Source: Terebella lapidaria (taxonomy: Eukaryota > Annelida > Polychaeta > Terebellida > Terebellidae). Taken from it: a stretch of 64,000 nt of DNA. A program made the translations under genes and the position numbers. Below, piece after piece: positions 22,862 to 34,188 of this stretch (the first letter of the stretch is position 1; each line of letters opens with the position of its first letter). Location: NCBI GenBank assembly GCA_949152475.1, contig OX424556.1, positions 56,502,451-56,566,450 of the forward strand. The letters run 5' to 3'. The notes beneath the pieces were generated by a model. The model had not been told where the DNA came from. It ran no database searches and saw nothing but the letters and a program-made list of their open reading frames with translations.

Positions 22862-23320
22862 GACCTTACGAAGCTGTCAATCATTTTTTACGTCAATGAC
22901 GCTTTAGCCAATCAGAGAACGTCATTTTCAGCAGCCACGTGTGCTAGTTGTCACTCTGGATTTTGGTCCGTCATAAATCATGTATGATGACATACCAGTG
23001 AGCACACATGTTCAGACCACACTCCTCTCATATTCTTAAAGCTTTGTTAATAGCTGTGTGATGATAGTGAATCCATGCACAAGGGATTGCGTGCAAGTCG
23101 GACACGCTGTATCCGGACTGTGTGAATTACACATGTGCCGACGGTACAGCAAGTCTCATGTGTGGCAGACCAAACTCCCGGTTGAAAGTCGATGATGTCA
23201 ATACACCAGACGGGAACAACACAGTGGAAAAACACTACTCACCCTACATTCTTAGTTGATCTACTAATGTATAGAGTACACACGTGCACATGCTCGTATA
23301 CGTATCGGTATCACCAGAAT

Positions 23321-25245
23321 AATAATAATAATATATCAAACTTTTATAGCGCTTAATTTCGTATAACGAATTCTAAGGCGCAACAGTCCTGATTAATAAC
23401 CAATATCATAAAACGTGGTCAGAAATAGTTCGTGATCGAGATGACAACCGGCTGTGTTGAGAAGGTTAAGGGGGATAGGCATCCAGAAATAGATGCGTCT
23501 TAAGCTGATGCCTGAAACTAGACAGGGTTGGAGCAGAACGAATATCATTTGGTAGGGAATTCCAAAGTGAGGGGCCGTCATAACTCAAACTGTTTTGAAA
23601 TTGAACCTTTGATTTATTAATGGAAGGTTTATAAAGTGGGACATGGAGGAACAGTTTATCAGGATTGCCACGCCTCGTGTTCACTTTACATGTGTAGCGA
23701 GTTAGGTGATCGTTGAAATATGCAGGTAGTCCCGTATGCAATGATTTATAAATAATTGTTGCGATTTTGAACTCTATTCTGTGCCTAATGGGCAACCAAT
23801 GTAGTGACCTGAGAACAGGGGTAATATGAGAGAACTTAGATGTCCGAGTGACAATGCGGGCCAAAGTATTCTGAACACATTGTAACTTATTCAAATCCCG
23901 ACTGGATAAAGACCTATACAATGAATTACAATAATCAAGTCTACTACTAACTAGTGCATTAGCCAATGTAATTGTATTGCTTTTCGAGAGATTACGCCTG
24001 ATCCTTCTTAGGTCGCGAAGACCCACAAAACATGATTTACAAACAGAAACAACCTGATTGGAGAATGAAAAATCAGAATCAAAAACAACACCTAAATTGC
24101 GTGCTTTTTCCGTAGGACTGATTTTATTTTTAAGAACATCCACTGGAAAACAATCTGCCATCTTAGCCCTTTGAGACTTGGTACCAAACAGGATAAACTC
24201 AGTTTTATCTGGATTGAGCTTAAGCTTGTTTGCATTCATCCAGTTTTGGACATCTTTGAGACATTCCTGGAGCGTGACTAGATCCGTAGCACAATTTGTT
24301 TGTGAGAGTAGCATATAAAGCTGAGTATCATCAGCATAGAAATGATAGTTAACCGTATTATGTGCAGAGATTATTTTATGTAGAGGTGTTGTGTACATGG
24401 AAAACAAAATGGGACCAAGAACTGATCCCTGTGGAACATCAAATTTTATATCTGCGGGCTCTGAAAGGCTGTCGCCAACCTTAACTGATTGGACCCTACC
24501 AGACAAATAGGACGAGAACCACTTGCGTGCAGTCCCACCAAAGCCAAACAAGGATGATAGACATTCCAAGAGAACTGTATGGTCGATCGTGTCGAAAGCA
24601 GCCGAAAGATCAAGTAATACCAGAGCAGTCGGCATGCTTTTTGACAACGAAATGTGTATGTCATTCTTTATATTCAACAACGCAGTTTCTGTTGAGTGGC
24701 CGCTCTTGTAGGCAGACTGGAATGGATCACCCAAATTGTTTTTATCCAAGTGTTGTTTAATCTGGGATGCAACCACTCGTTCAACCAGTTTGGAGATGAA
24801 ACATAGACCCGATACTGGGCGGTAGTTTTTCATCTCTTCCTTGGATAACGAGGGATTTTTAAGCAATGGAGTAATTACAGCCTGTTTCAATCTACTAGGC
24901 ACTAAACCTTCCATCACGGAGCAGTTAACCAATTTAGTGATAGATGGTACCAAAATGTCAACAAAATCTTTAACCAGGAAAGTGGGCCAAGGGTCGAGAA
25001 TACATGATTTAGTAGGAGAATCGAGAATGACTTTCCGAATAAGCTGTTCAGATGCAGGCTCGAAGTGATTGAACTCAACAGGTGATATCGCTGGTGAAGT
25101 GGTCTGTTTAGGCTGCTTTGAGAAATTGTTTCGTATACGTGTGATTTTGTCTGTGAAGAAAGAACCAAACATATTGGCAAGGAGCGTGTCATCTTTGCCT
25201 CCGGGCAAAGCAGTCTGATGTTTCCTGTGCAAAATATTATTTTAT
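23321..25245 (-). mobile_element. CR1/L2-type LINE, 5'-truncated
   Basis: The minus-strand LINE carries the reverse transcriptase and C-terminal part of ORF2, a 130-base 3' UTR containing AAGCGCTATAAAAG, and a 3' microsatellite tail of ATT units (plus strand AATAATAAT at 23321-23338). That kind of tail is typical of the CR1/L2 group. No endonuclease domain or ORF1 is present, so the copy is truncated at its 5' end near 25245, as is common for LINE insertions. It lies inside the 3.9-kb inverted-repeat element and so is younger than that insertion or travelled with it. Confidence 0.9.
23466..25232 (-). CDS. LINE ORF2 fragment: reverse transcriptase and C-terminal region
   Basis: 588 residues stay open without a stop. 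The N-terminal part (LANMFGSFFTDKI) is the linker that normally follows the endonuclease. Then come the RT blocks: YRPVSGLCFISKLVERVV, DLSAAFDTIDH, DVPQGSVLGPILFSMYT and FYADDTQLY, the catalytic Asp pair. The C-terminal region includes LHWLPIRHRIEFKIA and SLWNSLPNDIR, hallmarks of CR1/L2-like LINEs. The listed start is only the first in-frame codon after the truncation, not a natural start. The intact frame suggests a young insertion. It is dead by itself because the endonuclease is missing. Confidence 0.93.
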   Translation of the reverse strand: MHRKHQTALPGGKDDTLLANMFGSFFTDKITRIRNNFSKQPKQTTSPAISPVEFNHFEPASEQLIRKVILDSPTKSCILDPWPTFLVKDFVDILVPSITKLVNCSVMEGLVPSRLKQAVITPLLKNPSLSKEEMKNYRPVSGLCFISKLVERVVASQIKQHLDKNNLGDPFQSAYKSGHSTETALLNIKNDIHISLSKSMPTALVLLDLSAAFDTIDHTVLLECLSSLFGFGGTARKWFSSYLSGRVQSVKVGDSLSEPADIKFDVPQGSVLGPILFSMYTTPLHKIISAHNTVNYHFYADDTQLYMLLSQTNCATDLVTLQECLKDVQNWMNANKLKLNPDKTEFILFGTKSQRAKMADCFPVDVLKNKISPTEKARNLGVVFDSDFSFSNQVVSVCKSCFVGLRDLRRIRRNLSKSNTITLANALVSSRLDYCNSLYRSLSSRDLNKLQCVQNTLARIVTRTSKFSHITPVLRSLHWLPIRHRIEFKIATIIYKSLHTGLPAYFNDHLTRYTCKVNTRRGNPDKLFLHVPLYKPSINKSKVQFQNSLSYDGPSLWNSLPNDIRSAPTLSSFRHQLKTHLFLDAYPP

Positions 25246-26784
25246 ATTTTAGGGCCTACACTACACCCGCGCCCTGTACCACAGTGAAACTTGAGCGATC
25301 TACACTGTCCTTTTCAATCTTCGATAGATATTGTAATACTACTTGACACACAACATGCTCACATGATGTACCATAATAATAACTTTGGTGCAATGTAAAT
25401 CTTAGAGGTTACAGGTATTTTATGTTCATCAGAAATAGATAGGCAAACGCCTGTTACATGTAGCTTTTGGACTCGGTTTGAACCTGCCGATCGAGTCATT
25501 TTGAATGATATAATATGCCTATATTAAACTGCTTGCTAATTCGTATGGAACTCAGTAATGAATTTATGTAAACAAAATATACCGGATTGATAAAGAATTA
25601 ACCAGAATAGATTAATTTTTATTTTATTTTTTGTGTGTGCAAAATGTGCAAAGACATTACTTTCACAACCGTAATAAACCCAGCAGTCCACCAGCAGACA
25701 GCGGTAAGGATGAGAGTAACACTGACAATAACAATAATAAAAAAAACCCAGACATTTGAATACTAGTCAATCATAACAACATTTTGTATTTGGAATAAAT
25801 AAGCAGTAAATTTTTCAAATATTACAAGTAAACAAGACGGGCGACATTTATTCATAAGCAATAAATGATAATCCCGTGCAGCCAGACTCCTTTGATATCA
25901 GTCTCGAAGCGACGGTGAATAACTTGTGTATAACAACATATTATAGCTAGGTCACCGAGAGTATAGTGAAGATACTTAAATACATCATCCCGAAAATGTT
26001 ACCCGGTATGTTATTTGTGCAAATGTTATCATTTTAAATTATATGTGACATTTGCAGTTGCAGCGTTTGGTAAACTTTCACCACGATGCACAGAGCAAAT
26101 ACATGATTTAATATTTATGATTTTTGTGAATTGATCCAGGACGCATACTGTTTGTCCATCGTGGACAATCATTCAGTCAGATAGATACAATGTAACAAAA
26201 ATCGTCCTGCCCACAACCACGCCCACGGCTGTCAAGTATTGATTAGTTGCACAAACCTATATCTGGACACGTGAACGTCCTGTAGCGGTCAGCACGTGCG
26301 GAATCACTCCTCCCAAAGACCGTGACGGTCTTTGCTCCTCCGCATTAATCTGTTTCTATCTGTCAATGAATGCCAGTTCAAAGGTCAAGATATAGGACGA
26401 TGTCAGCAATGTATTCCGGCAAGCATGAGTGTTCCCTGTTGGATAGATCTGTCACGGTCTCCACCTGGGATATATGTACTTGTGGTACGTGTTGCAACCC
26501 ACTGCTCCCATTCCGTGCATTGATAGTCGGACGAATTCTCTTGGTTTATATAAATATAACCTACTGCTGCGGAGAAAAGGTGATAATATTGCATCTGACA
26601 TGAGATTGGTATTTACAACAAGAAGAAAAAATAATAGAAAAATCAGTAGATCTAGGAATATGAGCAATATTCGTGTATTCGGCTGTTGACATTCCTAGAT
26701 TTGGCGGGAGATTTCCACGTGTTCTTGACGGAGTATTCTGAAAACGTCAAAAGTGGGCGTGGCCTATTTTTCCGTCGTAAGGTC

Positions 26785-26850
26785 AATTACGTTATAAATT
26801 AGAGCGTTATAACGCTGTAATAGAGGGTTGTAACGCTGTAATAGGCAAAA
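26785..26850. repeat. Palindrome-unit array remnant right of the insertion
   Basis: It resumes with AATTACG and AGAGCGTTATAACGCTGTAA, completing the array interrupted at 22861. It decays after about 65 bases. Confidence 0.85.
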
Positions 26851-27353
26851 GGGGACGGGTAGTCAAACACCGCTGACACGGCGCTGTGTCTGTATCCATT
26901 TCTAATCGGTACAGGTGACAGGAGCACAATGCTTTGTGGAATGTTTTATAGCGATTTTTCTCGTTCGATGCAGTTTGACGAAATATTTCACGCAAAAAAT
27001 ATTGTTTTACAGGTCGGATACTTTATGTATAGATGTGAATAATGGAGCCTAAGCGTACAAGTTGAGTTTATGTAGCATGTTAAATTTATATTAACGAGCT
27101 ATCGTGCATAGGGGTTTCGAATTGATATGGGTCTGGAAAAGGTCTGGAAAATGTTCGATTTTGAGTCTGGAAATTCCCTGATCTTGTTATTCACAGAATA
27201 GTGAAAACTATGTGACTATATTTGCAGTATGTCAAAACTACAGCAATGCAGACTCAGATAAACTGCCCATTCCCCACATTGGAATCGAGCTATGCACTGC
27301 TGAGAGGCGACACATGTCTTTTACTACATTTCCTGACGCTTTCCTTGCTGAAG
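26851..27353. other. Gene-free stretch
   Basis: About 500 bases with no recognised gene or repeat. Short ORFs lack support. Confidence 0.4.
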
Positions 27354-28115
27354 TCACTGTGGTGATACTGGATGCACTAACGATCGTTAGTGCATCCCGC
27401 AATGGCCAACAGTAAACACGATCAGTTTGGTTTTTAACCGTATTCTATCAAATGACAGGTCCATTTGTGATAAATGGACACTCTGAAGGTAGCTTAGTGT
27501 TTTGGTCAAAGACATGCGTAGTTATTTCAAGCAGATCACGCTTCTTTGTTTAGGTATGTTGAGGAAAAGAATTAGCGATAAGATTCACCAACGACAAAAG
27601 TGAGATTCCCTAACGATATAGGCCTAATACGTGTATATTGTAATACGTCCATATCATACACCATTGTGAATTCGTTGATTTATGCGACATAAATTAGCGA
27701 ATGTCGCATCAAAAATAGGAACTCTGTATTAGAAGATCATCTATACACATCAATACATGTCAATTGGTACTTTATTTCACGTTTAACATTTAAATAACGT
27801 ACATTTGAATTAATAACAAAAGATCGTTAGGGAATCTTCACATGTTCGTTAGGGAATCTTCGATTTTACAAAAACAATCGTTAGGGAATCTTTCGGCTTT
27901 TCTTCAGACGAGTTTTTCATGCTCAAACCAATATAAATCGCCATTTATTTGCAACGAATGGTTGTTTCGTGCGCATAAGAATCAGCAGATGCATGTGTGT
28001 ATCGATCACAATCGTAATTATCGGGAAAATGAAGAAAATTCAAACGAACCGCGAGTGGGTTCGCCATTGCAGGATGCACTACCGATCGTTAGTGCATCCA
28101 GTATCACCACAGTGA
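27354..28115. mobile_element. 762-bp inverted-repeat element, copy 1
   Basis: Terminal inverted repeats of about 53 bp start TCACTGTGGTGATACTGG. Within each lies a 28-bp palindrome (GGATGCACTAACG plus its complement around AT), perfect at the left end and with one changed base at the right. A shorter motif, CGTTAGGGAATCTT, occurs three times near the right end (27826, 27847 and 27881) and once inverted at 27604. Subterminal motifs of this kind often bind a transposase. A second copy of 763 bp lies at 59831-60593, about 95 percent identical by eye. No transposase is encoded, and no clear target duplication was found. Confidence 0.88.
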
Positions 28116-28795
28116 TATGACAGTACTAGCAGCCGCTTTTTTTGTTTTGTGCGCCACTCAGAGTTACCTCTGACTTGACCTACTTCACGCTCGATTGGCT
28201 CGAACATACACGAGTAAGCTGGAATCGCACTGCGTCACGGTATAGAAAGCACTTAGAATGGCGGTAATTAATGTAAACAAACTCAAAATATCTCCACCAG
28301 AAACTTGCAACGAATCAATTAGAAAGGTTTTTCTTCGTTCGATCAGAAAGATATGGAAAAATCCATAACTTACTGCCAATATCACTTTATAGGTGTCAAA
28401 CGAGGTACAAAATATTATTTAAGAATTGCTGAGTCTCCAATTTAACAGATAAGGGTTTTGAGCTCTGTTTGCAGACTGTTCTAACTTTTTGGCGGAAGGG
28501 AATCCTTTCTAAGAGTTATTATTGTATGGCCGGGCCAAATTTCGAAGATTTTGGCCTGGCCATATCCACCAGCGGACTAAATTATATTGTTTAGCTGGTG
28601 TACTGAGAACGGTCTGCATAGGTGAGGGCCTAAAAAACGCCACCAGAACGAAGTTCGCCCCACCCGAAAAACCAGACACATTGAATACAAACCAATCGAG
28701 TTTATTAAAGAGATGGAATTCACGATAGTATGGAACAACAACATACACATTAAGGTGAATGGACGGAAGTATACATATGTAGAAATGGCACTATG
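28116..28795. other. Gene-free stretch with one hairpin
   Basis: No gene was recognised. A hairpin with arms TGGCCGGGCCAAA / TTTGGCCTGGCCA lies at about 28526-28563. The part next to gypsy element 2 contains GTTTATTAAAGAG-type sequence, like a polyadenylation region of an element, but I could not assign it. Confidence 0.4.
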
Positions 28796-28799
28796 TAAG

Positions 28800-29418
28800 T
28801 GTGACGGAATAGCGGAGTTCTTCGGGCGGCTATTACGCCCACTGATCGAATAGTACGATGTATGTTGTACGTGAACACACCAACAGGAAGTCCGACGTCA
28901 ATTGCAACAATATCCGATGTTTATTGGGATGATTAAGTCCGATGTACGATCACTCTCACATTCAATCGTAATCCCCACAATAGTCCGAAGTATTAATAAT
29001 CCTGTATAAGTTTGATATCCTCTAATCACAATCTTTGGCTTAGTACCTCTCAATACAACTTCTCTCTTCAACAGATTTCTCACAACTACAATGTCCGTGG
29101 GAAAGCGCGGGGCTAAGTTCATGATGTGTGTGGGTTTTCCCGCGTAATGTGGCAGGTGTTCATGTAAAATGGCGGGAAAGTGATGTCATGTCTGTGTGGG
29201 CGGAGTCATGTGTCTGGGAGTGTGGTGATTGGTGGGATAGTAGGAAGTGTTAACGTGAGCAGTGTTGTTTACATGTAGATGTGGTGCGAGGACGGTGCAT
29301 GCCCGGTGACGTAAGGTAAGTAAGTATGAAGTCATGTGATGAATCTGTGCCGTGTATGTCGAGTGGGAGAATGTGTCAGGGGCGGGTTTCGGGCCATAAC
29401 AGTCGTAAATATTCTACA
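28800..29418 (-). repeat. 3' LTR of gypsy-like element 2
   Basis: 619 bp, nearly identical to 38885-39503. Both LTRs contain the same 74-residue shadow ORF. Confidence 0.93.
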
Positions 29419-29911
29419 AAACACCCCTTCGTCAAATTACCCCCTGGGAATTTACCCTCCCCGAAACCTAACTGTCCAAAAATCTAAACATGATAAGCTA
29501 GAAGTCCTAAAGGGAAACACATTCACCGCGCGAGACAATGATAAAGCAATGGATACAATAAAAATTCTAACTGTCAAAATAAAGTCATTGGTCGGTCAGT
29601 CCACAGTCACTAAGATGATATGAACACATTTGACAAATACATTTAAAACAACGACAGGTGACGATGAAACACATAAATCAAGACATAAATCACAGTTAAA
29701 AGAATCACAAATATATATACATATTATATTATTGGAATGTGAAAGTACTCCTCTACGTTCCCTAATAGAACGGAATCAATTTAAAGTCCGAGATACCTGA
29801 AAATGACCAGGATTAATTGGTTCGAATTACACACATATATATCATATGGTATGGTTAGTACGATATGTACAGGACACAGCTATCCTGGTGCTGTGCCCTG
29901 GGGTCCGAAAT

Positions 29912-30289
29912 TTAGTCCGACTGACGGTCGCGTCTCCGTGACGCGGGAGGCCGGGCGGCTGGCGATGCCTGTTGCATCAGCCGCCTCTGGTCGTCGGCCG
30001 GCAAGTGCGGTAGAACCGCCACAATCGTCGTCCAAAGTTCGTCAGGGATTCCCTGAGGTTCCGGCGACGAAGACGAGGACGAAGTAGTAGAGAGGCGGGC
30101 TCTAAGCTCCCGTACCTCTTCTCGTAAGTCCGAATTACTTTGCTCCGCAGTACGAAGTTCCTCCCGGAGTCGTCGATTCTCCTCCAGGAGAGGGTGCGGG
30201 GCTGTCGGGGTCTGTCGCTCGTGTAGCGATCCCATCCCGAATCCTAGAGACATGGCGTTGTACTCCGCCTGGCGGATGTGCGCGTCCAT
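29912..30289 (-). CDS. Small coiled-coil ORF of gypsy-like element 2
   Basis: 125 residues. Residues about 34-67 (LLEENRRLREELRTAE and on to LREEVRELRARL) show leucine heptads and alternating charges, a likely dimeric coiled coil, followed by a Ser-rich linker and a Pro/Arg-rich tail. It lies directly after the third ORF in the last part before the 3' LTR. It could be a separate accessory protein or a spliced extension of ORF3. Function unknown. Confidence 0.5.
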   Translation of the reverse strand: MDAHIRQAEYNAMSLGFGMGSLHERQTPTAPHPLLEENRRLREELRTAEQSNSDLREEVRELRARLSTTSSSSSSPEPQGIPDELWTTIVAVLPHLPADDQRRLMQQASPAARPPASRRRDRQSD

Positions 30290-30316
30290 GGCGAGTACGT
30301 ATCCGCGGCGGATAGC

Positions 30317-32770
30317 TCACAGATGTTGAAGCGCCAGGTCGTCCGCGCTGGCCAGTGCCAACGACGGGAGGTGATGCTCGGCATCTTCCGCTAGTAGTAG
30401 AGGGTCCGCATCCGTTGCAGCCTGGGTGATTTGCTCCATCCAGTACGACTGATGCGGTCCGAGTCCGGCAGGAAGACGACGTGTGTTGTCGTCCTGGTAG
30501 AGTTCGGCGAAATCCGGGTTAATTCCGGGGAGGACTTGTAGTCCGGGTAAAGTCCGTTCGAGCAACCTTTGCCCATGCTGACGAAGTAGCTGGTAGTCCG
30601 CACCGAACTCACCGGATCCGTGAAGTCCGAAATTGACCTCCAGGTCGCGAGGTAATGGATCCTGGTCCTCCAGGACTTCCATCCTTAGCCGAGGCCTATC
30701 CGGATCGTTGGCTCGTGTAACCAAGGTGGTCGTTGGGGGCAACAACTCCTCCTCATAATCCAGGTACGGAGGAGGTGGTCCGAAAGTGATCAGGCCGCGA
30801 GACGGCTCCATGGGAGAGTCCGGCCTGCTGTCGGGTGTCTGACGTTGTCGAGGTTCTGGTTCATCCTCGATAGTCCGAAGTGGTGGCGGCTGGTCGCACT
30901 CCATCGGCGACTCAGTGTCCGTAACTGGGGTTCGAGAAACCGTTCTTGGGGAAGGCTCCCTATCCACAGAGTCCGTAGTCTTAGCCGTTTCCATAGGTTC
31001 GGCTGGGTCCGAAGTTTTAACTGAGTCCGCGGATTCAGCCGCGTCTGTCTCGACCGTAGGTCGACTTGGCAGGGGCGGATATTCGTCCGGGGGTGGCACA
31101 AGTCCCTCCCGAACTCTATAGTCCGTAACATTAGGCGCTGTAGGCCTCTCAACAGTCCGACTCTTGGGTATCGCCCCCGAGGGCGAACTCCGTGCGGGAG
31201 TTGAAACTCCTGTGGCTGGTGAAGCCGAGGTCCGAAGTTCGGCGGTCTTCATGGCCGAGGTCCGAGATTCAGCGGCCTTCATGGCCGAGGTCCGATATAC
31301 AACAGGGCGGTCGAAATAGAAAGCTCCGGGCTTTCGGTAGCGGACGTGACGATTAATCAGTTGGATGTCCCGTACCATCCGTTCGACCTTGGCTTCGTCG
31401 GCCCTCGTTTTCAGTTGGGCAAACTCGATACGATCCAGTACCAGTTGGACCTCCGGTGCGGTATTCGGCGGGTACTGTGACATCACCGCGGGCGCCATCG
31501 CCCAGATGCCGAAAGTAAGTACCGATTCCGGCGTCCGTCGGAAGATGGGTACGTGCGATGGTACGCGTGGTGGCCGATAGTTCGGATTGGGTTGCATGTC
31601 AACCCCACATCGCTTGGCGAAACGAGTTACCATATTCTCGGTGGCCATTAGTGATCCCCGTTGGAAAATGGGGAATCGGTCCGTGTGACTCGCCGTGGGC
31701 ATCGAGATATGTTGTATCATGTCCGAAAGCGTTAGGGTCATGTACCCGTCCCGTGCGGGGCACACAAAGAAACGTACGAATGGCATATGATACGCCAGAA
31801 CATGAGCATCCAGCTCCTGTGGGGTCCGAAGTGGGGCCCGGCGAGGCACCGTGGGCCAGGTCCGTTCACGTTCCGACTCCTCCTCACTGGTACAGAAGGG
31901 GCAGTCGAATCCTCCTGTTCCGAGGCGTAGCGGCATCAGAGTCAAGTACTGACTCTCTGTCAGTGTCGACGGTACGGCGAAATCATGGACATGTCCATAT
32001 CCTGCGTGCCGGTTCCGGTCGTAGAGTGGAACCGCGTTCCAGTCGATTGGACTCGTCCCGTGGGGTGTGGGAGGACGAGGTACGAGTTCCATCAACTCGT
32101 CAACTTGACGGCGATAAGTCCGTTGTCGTAGATCCCGTGACTCATGATTTCCCTGAGTCCGGAATAAGTCCGTGTATGCCGAGGAATATCCTCGCGATGT
32201 CGTCGCGTGCGGGAGCAACGCGAGAGGTCGTACGGGTTTGGCCGGTTTGGCTGAAGCAGGCGAAGTAGCCGACACGGCGGTCGGTCGTGTGGCTGTCACT
32301 GGCGGAGTAGCCATCATTTGTTTTGGTCCGGAGTCCGAAGTAACACTAGCCGTGGCTTTAGCTGCGTCTCTAGCAGCCATGGCTTGTTCAACAATTTTCC
32401 CGCCCTCTTCCAGGCGCTGGAAGTCAGGCGCACTCAAGTCCGACATATATTCCGATGATGAACTCGGCGTATGACGCTCTCCACGTTGAACGAGTTTCGC
32501 CATCACTTTCTTCCGAATGTCCGTTTCGGCCCCAGAGGCCGTTTCTGTATCCGATATCGTGATCGGGTCCGAGGTAGGGGAAACTGTTCCCGGTGCGCTG
32601 TCGGCTGTCGCCGATTCTCCAAGTACGATGGGATGTTCCGGCTCATCCCCAGCCTCCACTATCCTCACGGCAAGTGGCAGTACGTTATTATCGGCATCAG
32701 ATGCCGTCTTCTTGTCCGGTGGCTTGTCTCTTTCCTTGTCGGAAGACGACATGGTTCGAATTTCGCTCAC
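30317..32770 (-). CDS. ORF3 of gypsy-like element 2, 817 residues, function unknown
   Basis: A long ORF after the integrase, where env would sit in some relatives. It has no signal peptide or membrane segment. The N-terminal third is Ser/Thr/Pro-rich and acidic. The middle (about residues 280-500) looks globular and contains FDCPFC followed by HVLAYH, a CxxC...HxxxxH arrangement like a zinc finger. A Tyr/Arg/Pro-rich segment (VRYRKPGAFYFDRP) follows. The C-terminal part is acidic and proline-rich. Its length and open frame argue that it was maintained. I do not recognise the family. Confidence 0.65.
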   Translation of the reverse strand: MSEIRTMSSSDKERDKPPDKKTASDADNNVLPLAVRIVEAGDEPEHPIVLGESATADSAPGTVSPTSDPITISDTETASGAETDIRKKVMAKLVQRGERHTPSSSSEYMSDLSAPDFQRLEEGGKIVEQAMAARDAAKATASVTSDSGPKQMMATPPVTATRPTAVSATSPASAKPAKPVRPLALLPHATTSRGYSSAYTDLFRTQGNHESRDLRQRTYRRQVDELMELVPRPPTPHGTSPIDWNAVPLYDRNRHAGYGHVHDFAVPSTLTESQYLTLMPLRLGTGGFDCPFCTSEEESERERTWPTVPRRAPLRTPQELDAHVLAYHMPFVRFFVCPARDGYMTLTLSDMIQHISMPTASHTDRFPIFQRGSLMATENMVTRFAKRCGVDMQPNPNYRPPRVPSHVPIFRRTPESVLTFGIWAMAPAVMSQYPPNTAPEVQLVLDRIEFAQLKTRADEAKVERMVRDIQLINRHVRYRKPGAFYFDRPVVYRTSAMKAAESRTSAMKTAELRTSASPATGVSTPARSSPSGAIPKSRTVERPTAPNVTDYRVREGLVPPPDEYPPLPSRPTVETDAAESADSVKTSDPAEPMETAKTTDSVDREPSPRTVSRTPVTDTESPMECDQPPPLRTIEDEPEPRQRQTPDSRPDSPMEPSRGLITFGPPPPYLDYEEELLPPTTTLVTRANDPDRPRLRMEVLEDQDPLPRDLEVNFGLHGSGEFGADYQLLRQHGQRLLERTLPGLQVLPGINPDFAELYQDDNTRRLPAGLGPHQSYWMEQITQAATDADPLLLAEDAEHHLPSLALASADDLALQHL

Positions 32771-34188
32771 TGGCGTGAGCCCACACTCACTAGTCCGACT
32801 TTTATCCTAATACAAGGTGCGTATCAGGATTATTCACACAGTCCGTGAAATACTAGGCAAAAGTCCATGCAATTGCCGTACGAAATATCCACAAGATATA
32901 GTCAATTGTCTTACAAGAACACTGTTAATATTTAACACTTTTCCACTTGATGTTAACTCTCCAGTGTCCGCAGCCAGAATGACCCACTTCTAAAACTTTC
33001 CTGCTTATCTGGCATCCGTACACACACAAAGTGCTGACAGTGTCTTTTGCGGTTTTCCACAATCGGGGGGTGCGCTCGGTCTATTGTCTTATACGTCTTT
33101 TTACGTTCGCTTGATCCATCTCGGCTCTCAGTCGTGCGAAGAGGGGGCGGTCCATCACCTAGGCAACGCGTGTACATCAAAGCTCTGGTTCATCACACCA
33201 GTCAAGCGGGGCAGTAGGTTAGCACACAGCTGCTCTATTTTCCCATAGTCCGACACAAACTTCTGGATAACGCAATCCAATCATTTCACTGTCCGTCTAG
33301 CATACAGTCAAAATTACTGCACCTTTTGCGTGCTTCCACTCTCTATTGAAGTTAACTGGGAATGTTTATATGGAGGTGCCGCGGGCGGCTTCAGTGTTTA
33401 TTTGCGCTTCATGCTTTTCCGTGTGAACTCTACAATTAGTCCGTTCCTCATCTGCACAATTAGCACACAATAAACTTTTGACCAACTTGTTTATAACAGA
33501 TGATCACTGTCCGTACGTATGCTGAGGTATAAATACCAAGCTCACAGAAGTTTGCTCAGTCCGTTCATTGTCATCTAGTGCCGTAGATAATGGAACCGCT
33601 GATATTATCATGAGGGGTGATGGGGTGATCTGGGCGTCCCTGCCGTGGCGCGTTGCATAATTTTTTTTTTAATGAATGTGATGACAGATCGCGCGTTGGA
33701 ATGCAGGGGTTGGTTCATAGCTGAATTCTGCTCCGGAGGGCATTCCCCTGAATTGTGCGTAGGGGGAGCAGAGGCTCTTATCAGACGCTTGCTCGGAAGA
33801 CGGCTATCCTCTCACCTCGTCCGCGACAAAGTGATCTTACTCACGGCAGGACATGACGGCTGACACATGGGTGAAATTGTTAGTCATGCAATATTTAGGC
33901 AGTGCGCAACAGGCGCGAGATGGTATGGAGAAGTACGAAGTCATATGCAATGCATAACACACATATACCACATTATAGCATCGTAACCAGCATCAATATT
34001 ATAACGTCATATCAATATTATATATGAAAATTGCCTCACTGACATCAGTACATAAAAATGGTTATTGAAATGAATATGTACATAATATTATTATATTATA
34101 AATATATTTTGGGGTGATATGACATTATAGTCCAATAGACAGGCATTCATTCATCATCATAGAGATCAGTCCCTTGGCACAGCCGTGG

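Larger units (their letters stand above)
22862..26784. mobile_element. 3.9-kb inverted-repeat element (non-autonomous DNA transposon) inserted in the palindrome array
   Basis: The ends are GACCTTACGA and its reverse complement TCGTAAGGTC (10 bp), flanked on both sides by AATT (22858-22861 and 26785-26788). Joining the flanks gives AGCGTAATTACG, the ordinary array sequence, so the empty site is clear. Inside are a LINE (23321-25245) and unassigned sequence (22872-23320 and 25246-26770) with only short ORFs. A 9-bp stem hairpin, CAAAGACCG/CGGTCTTTG, lies near 26310-26335. No transposase was recognised. The superfamily is unknown. Confidence 0.75.

Noticed and set aside
27842-28120. A 92-residue ORF shared with 60321-60692
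   Set aside because: It lies in the 762-bp inverted-repeat element. The differences between the two copies are almost all residue-changing, so there is no sign of coding constraint.
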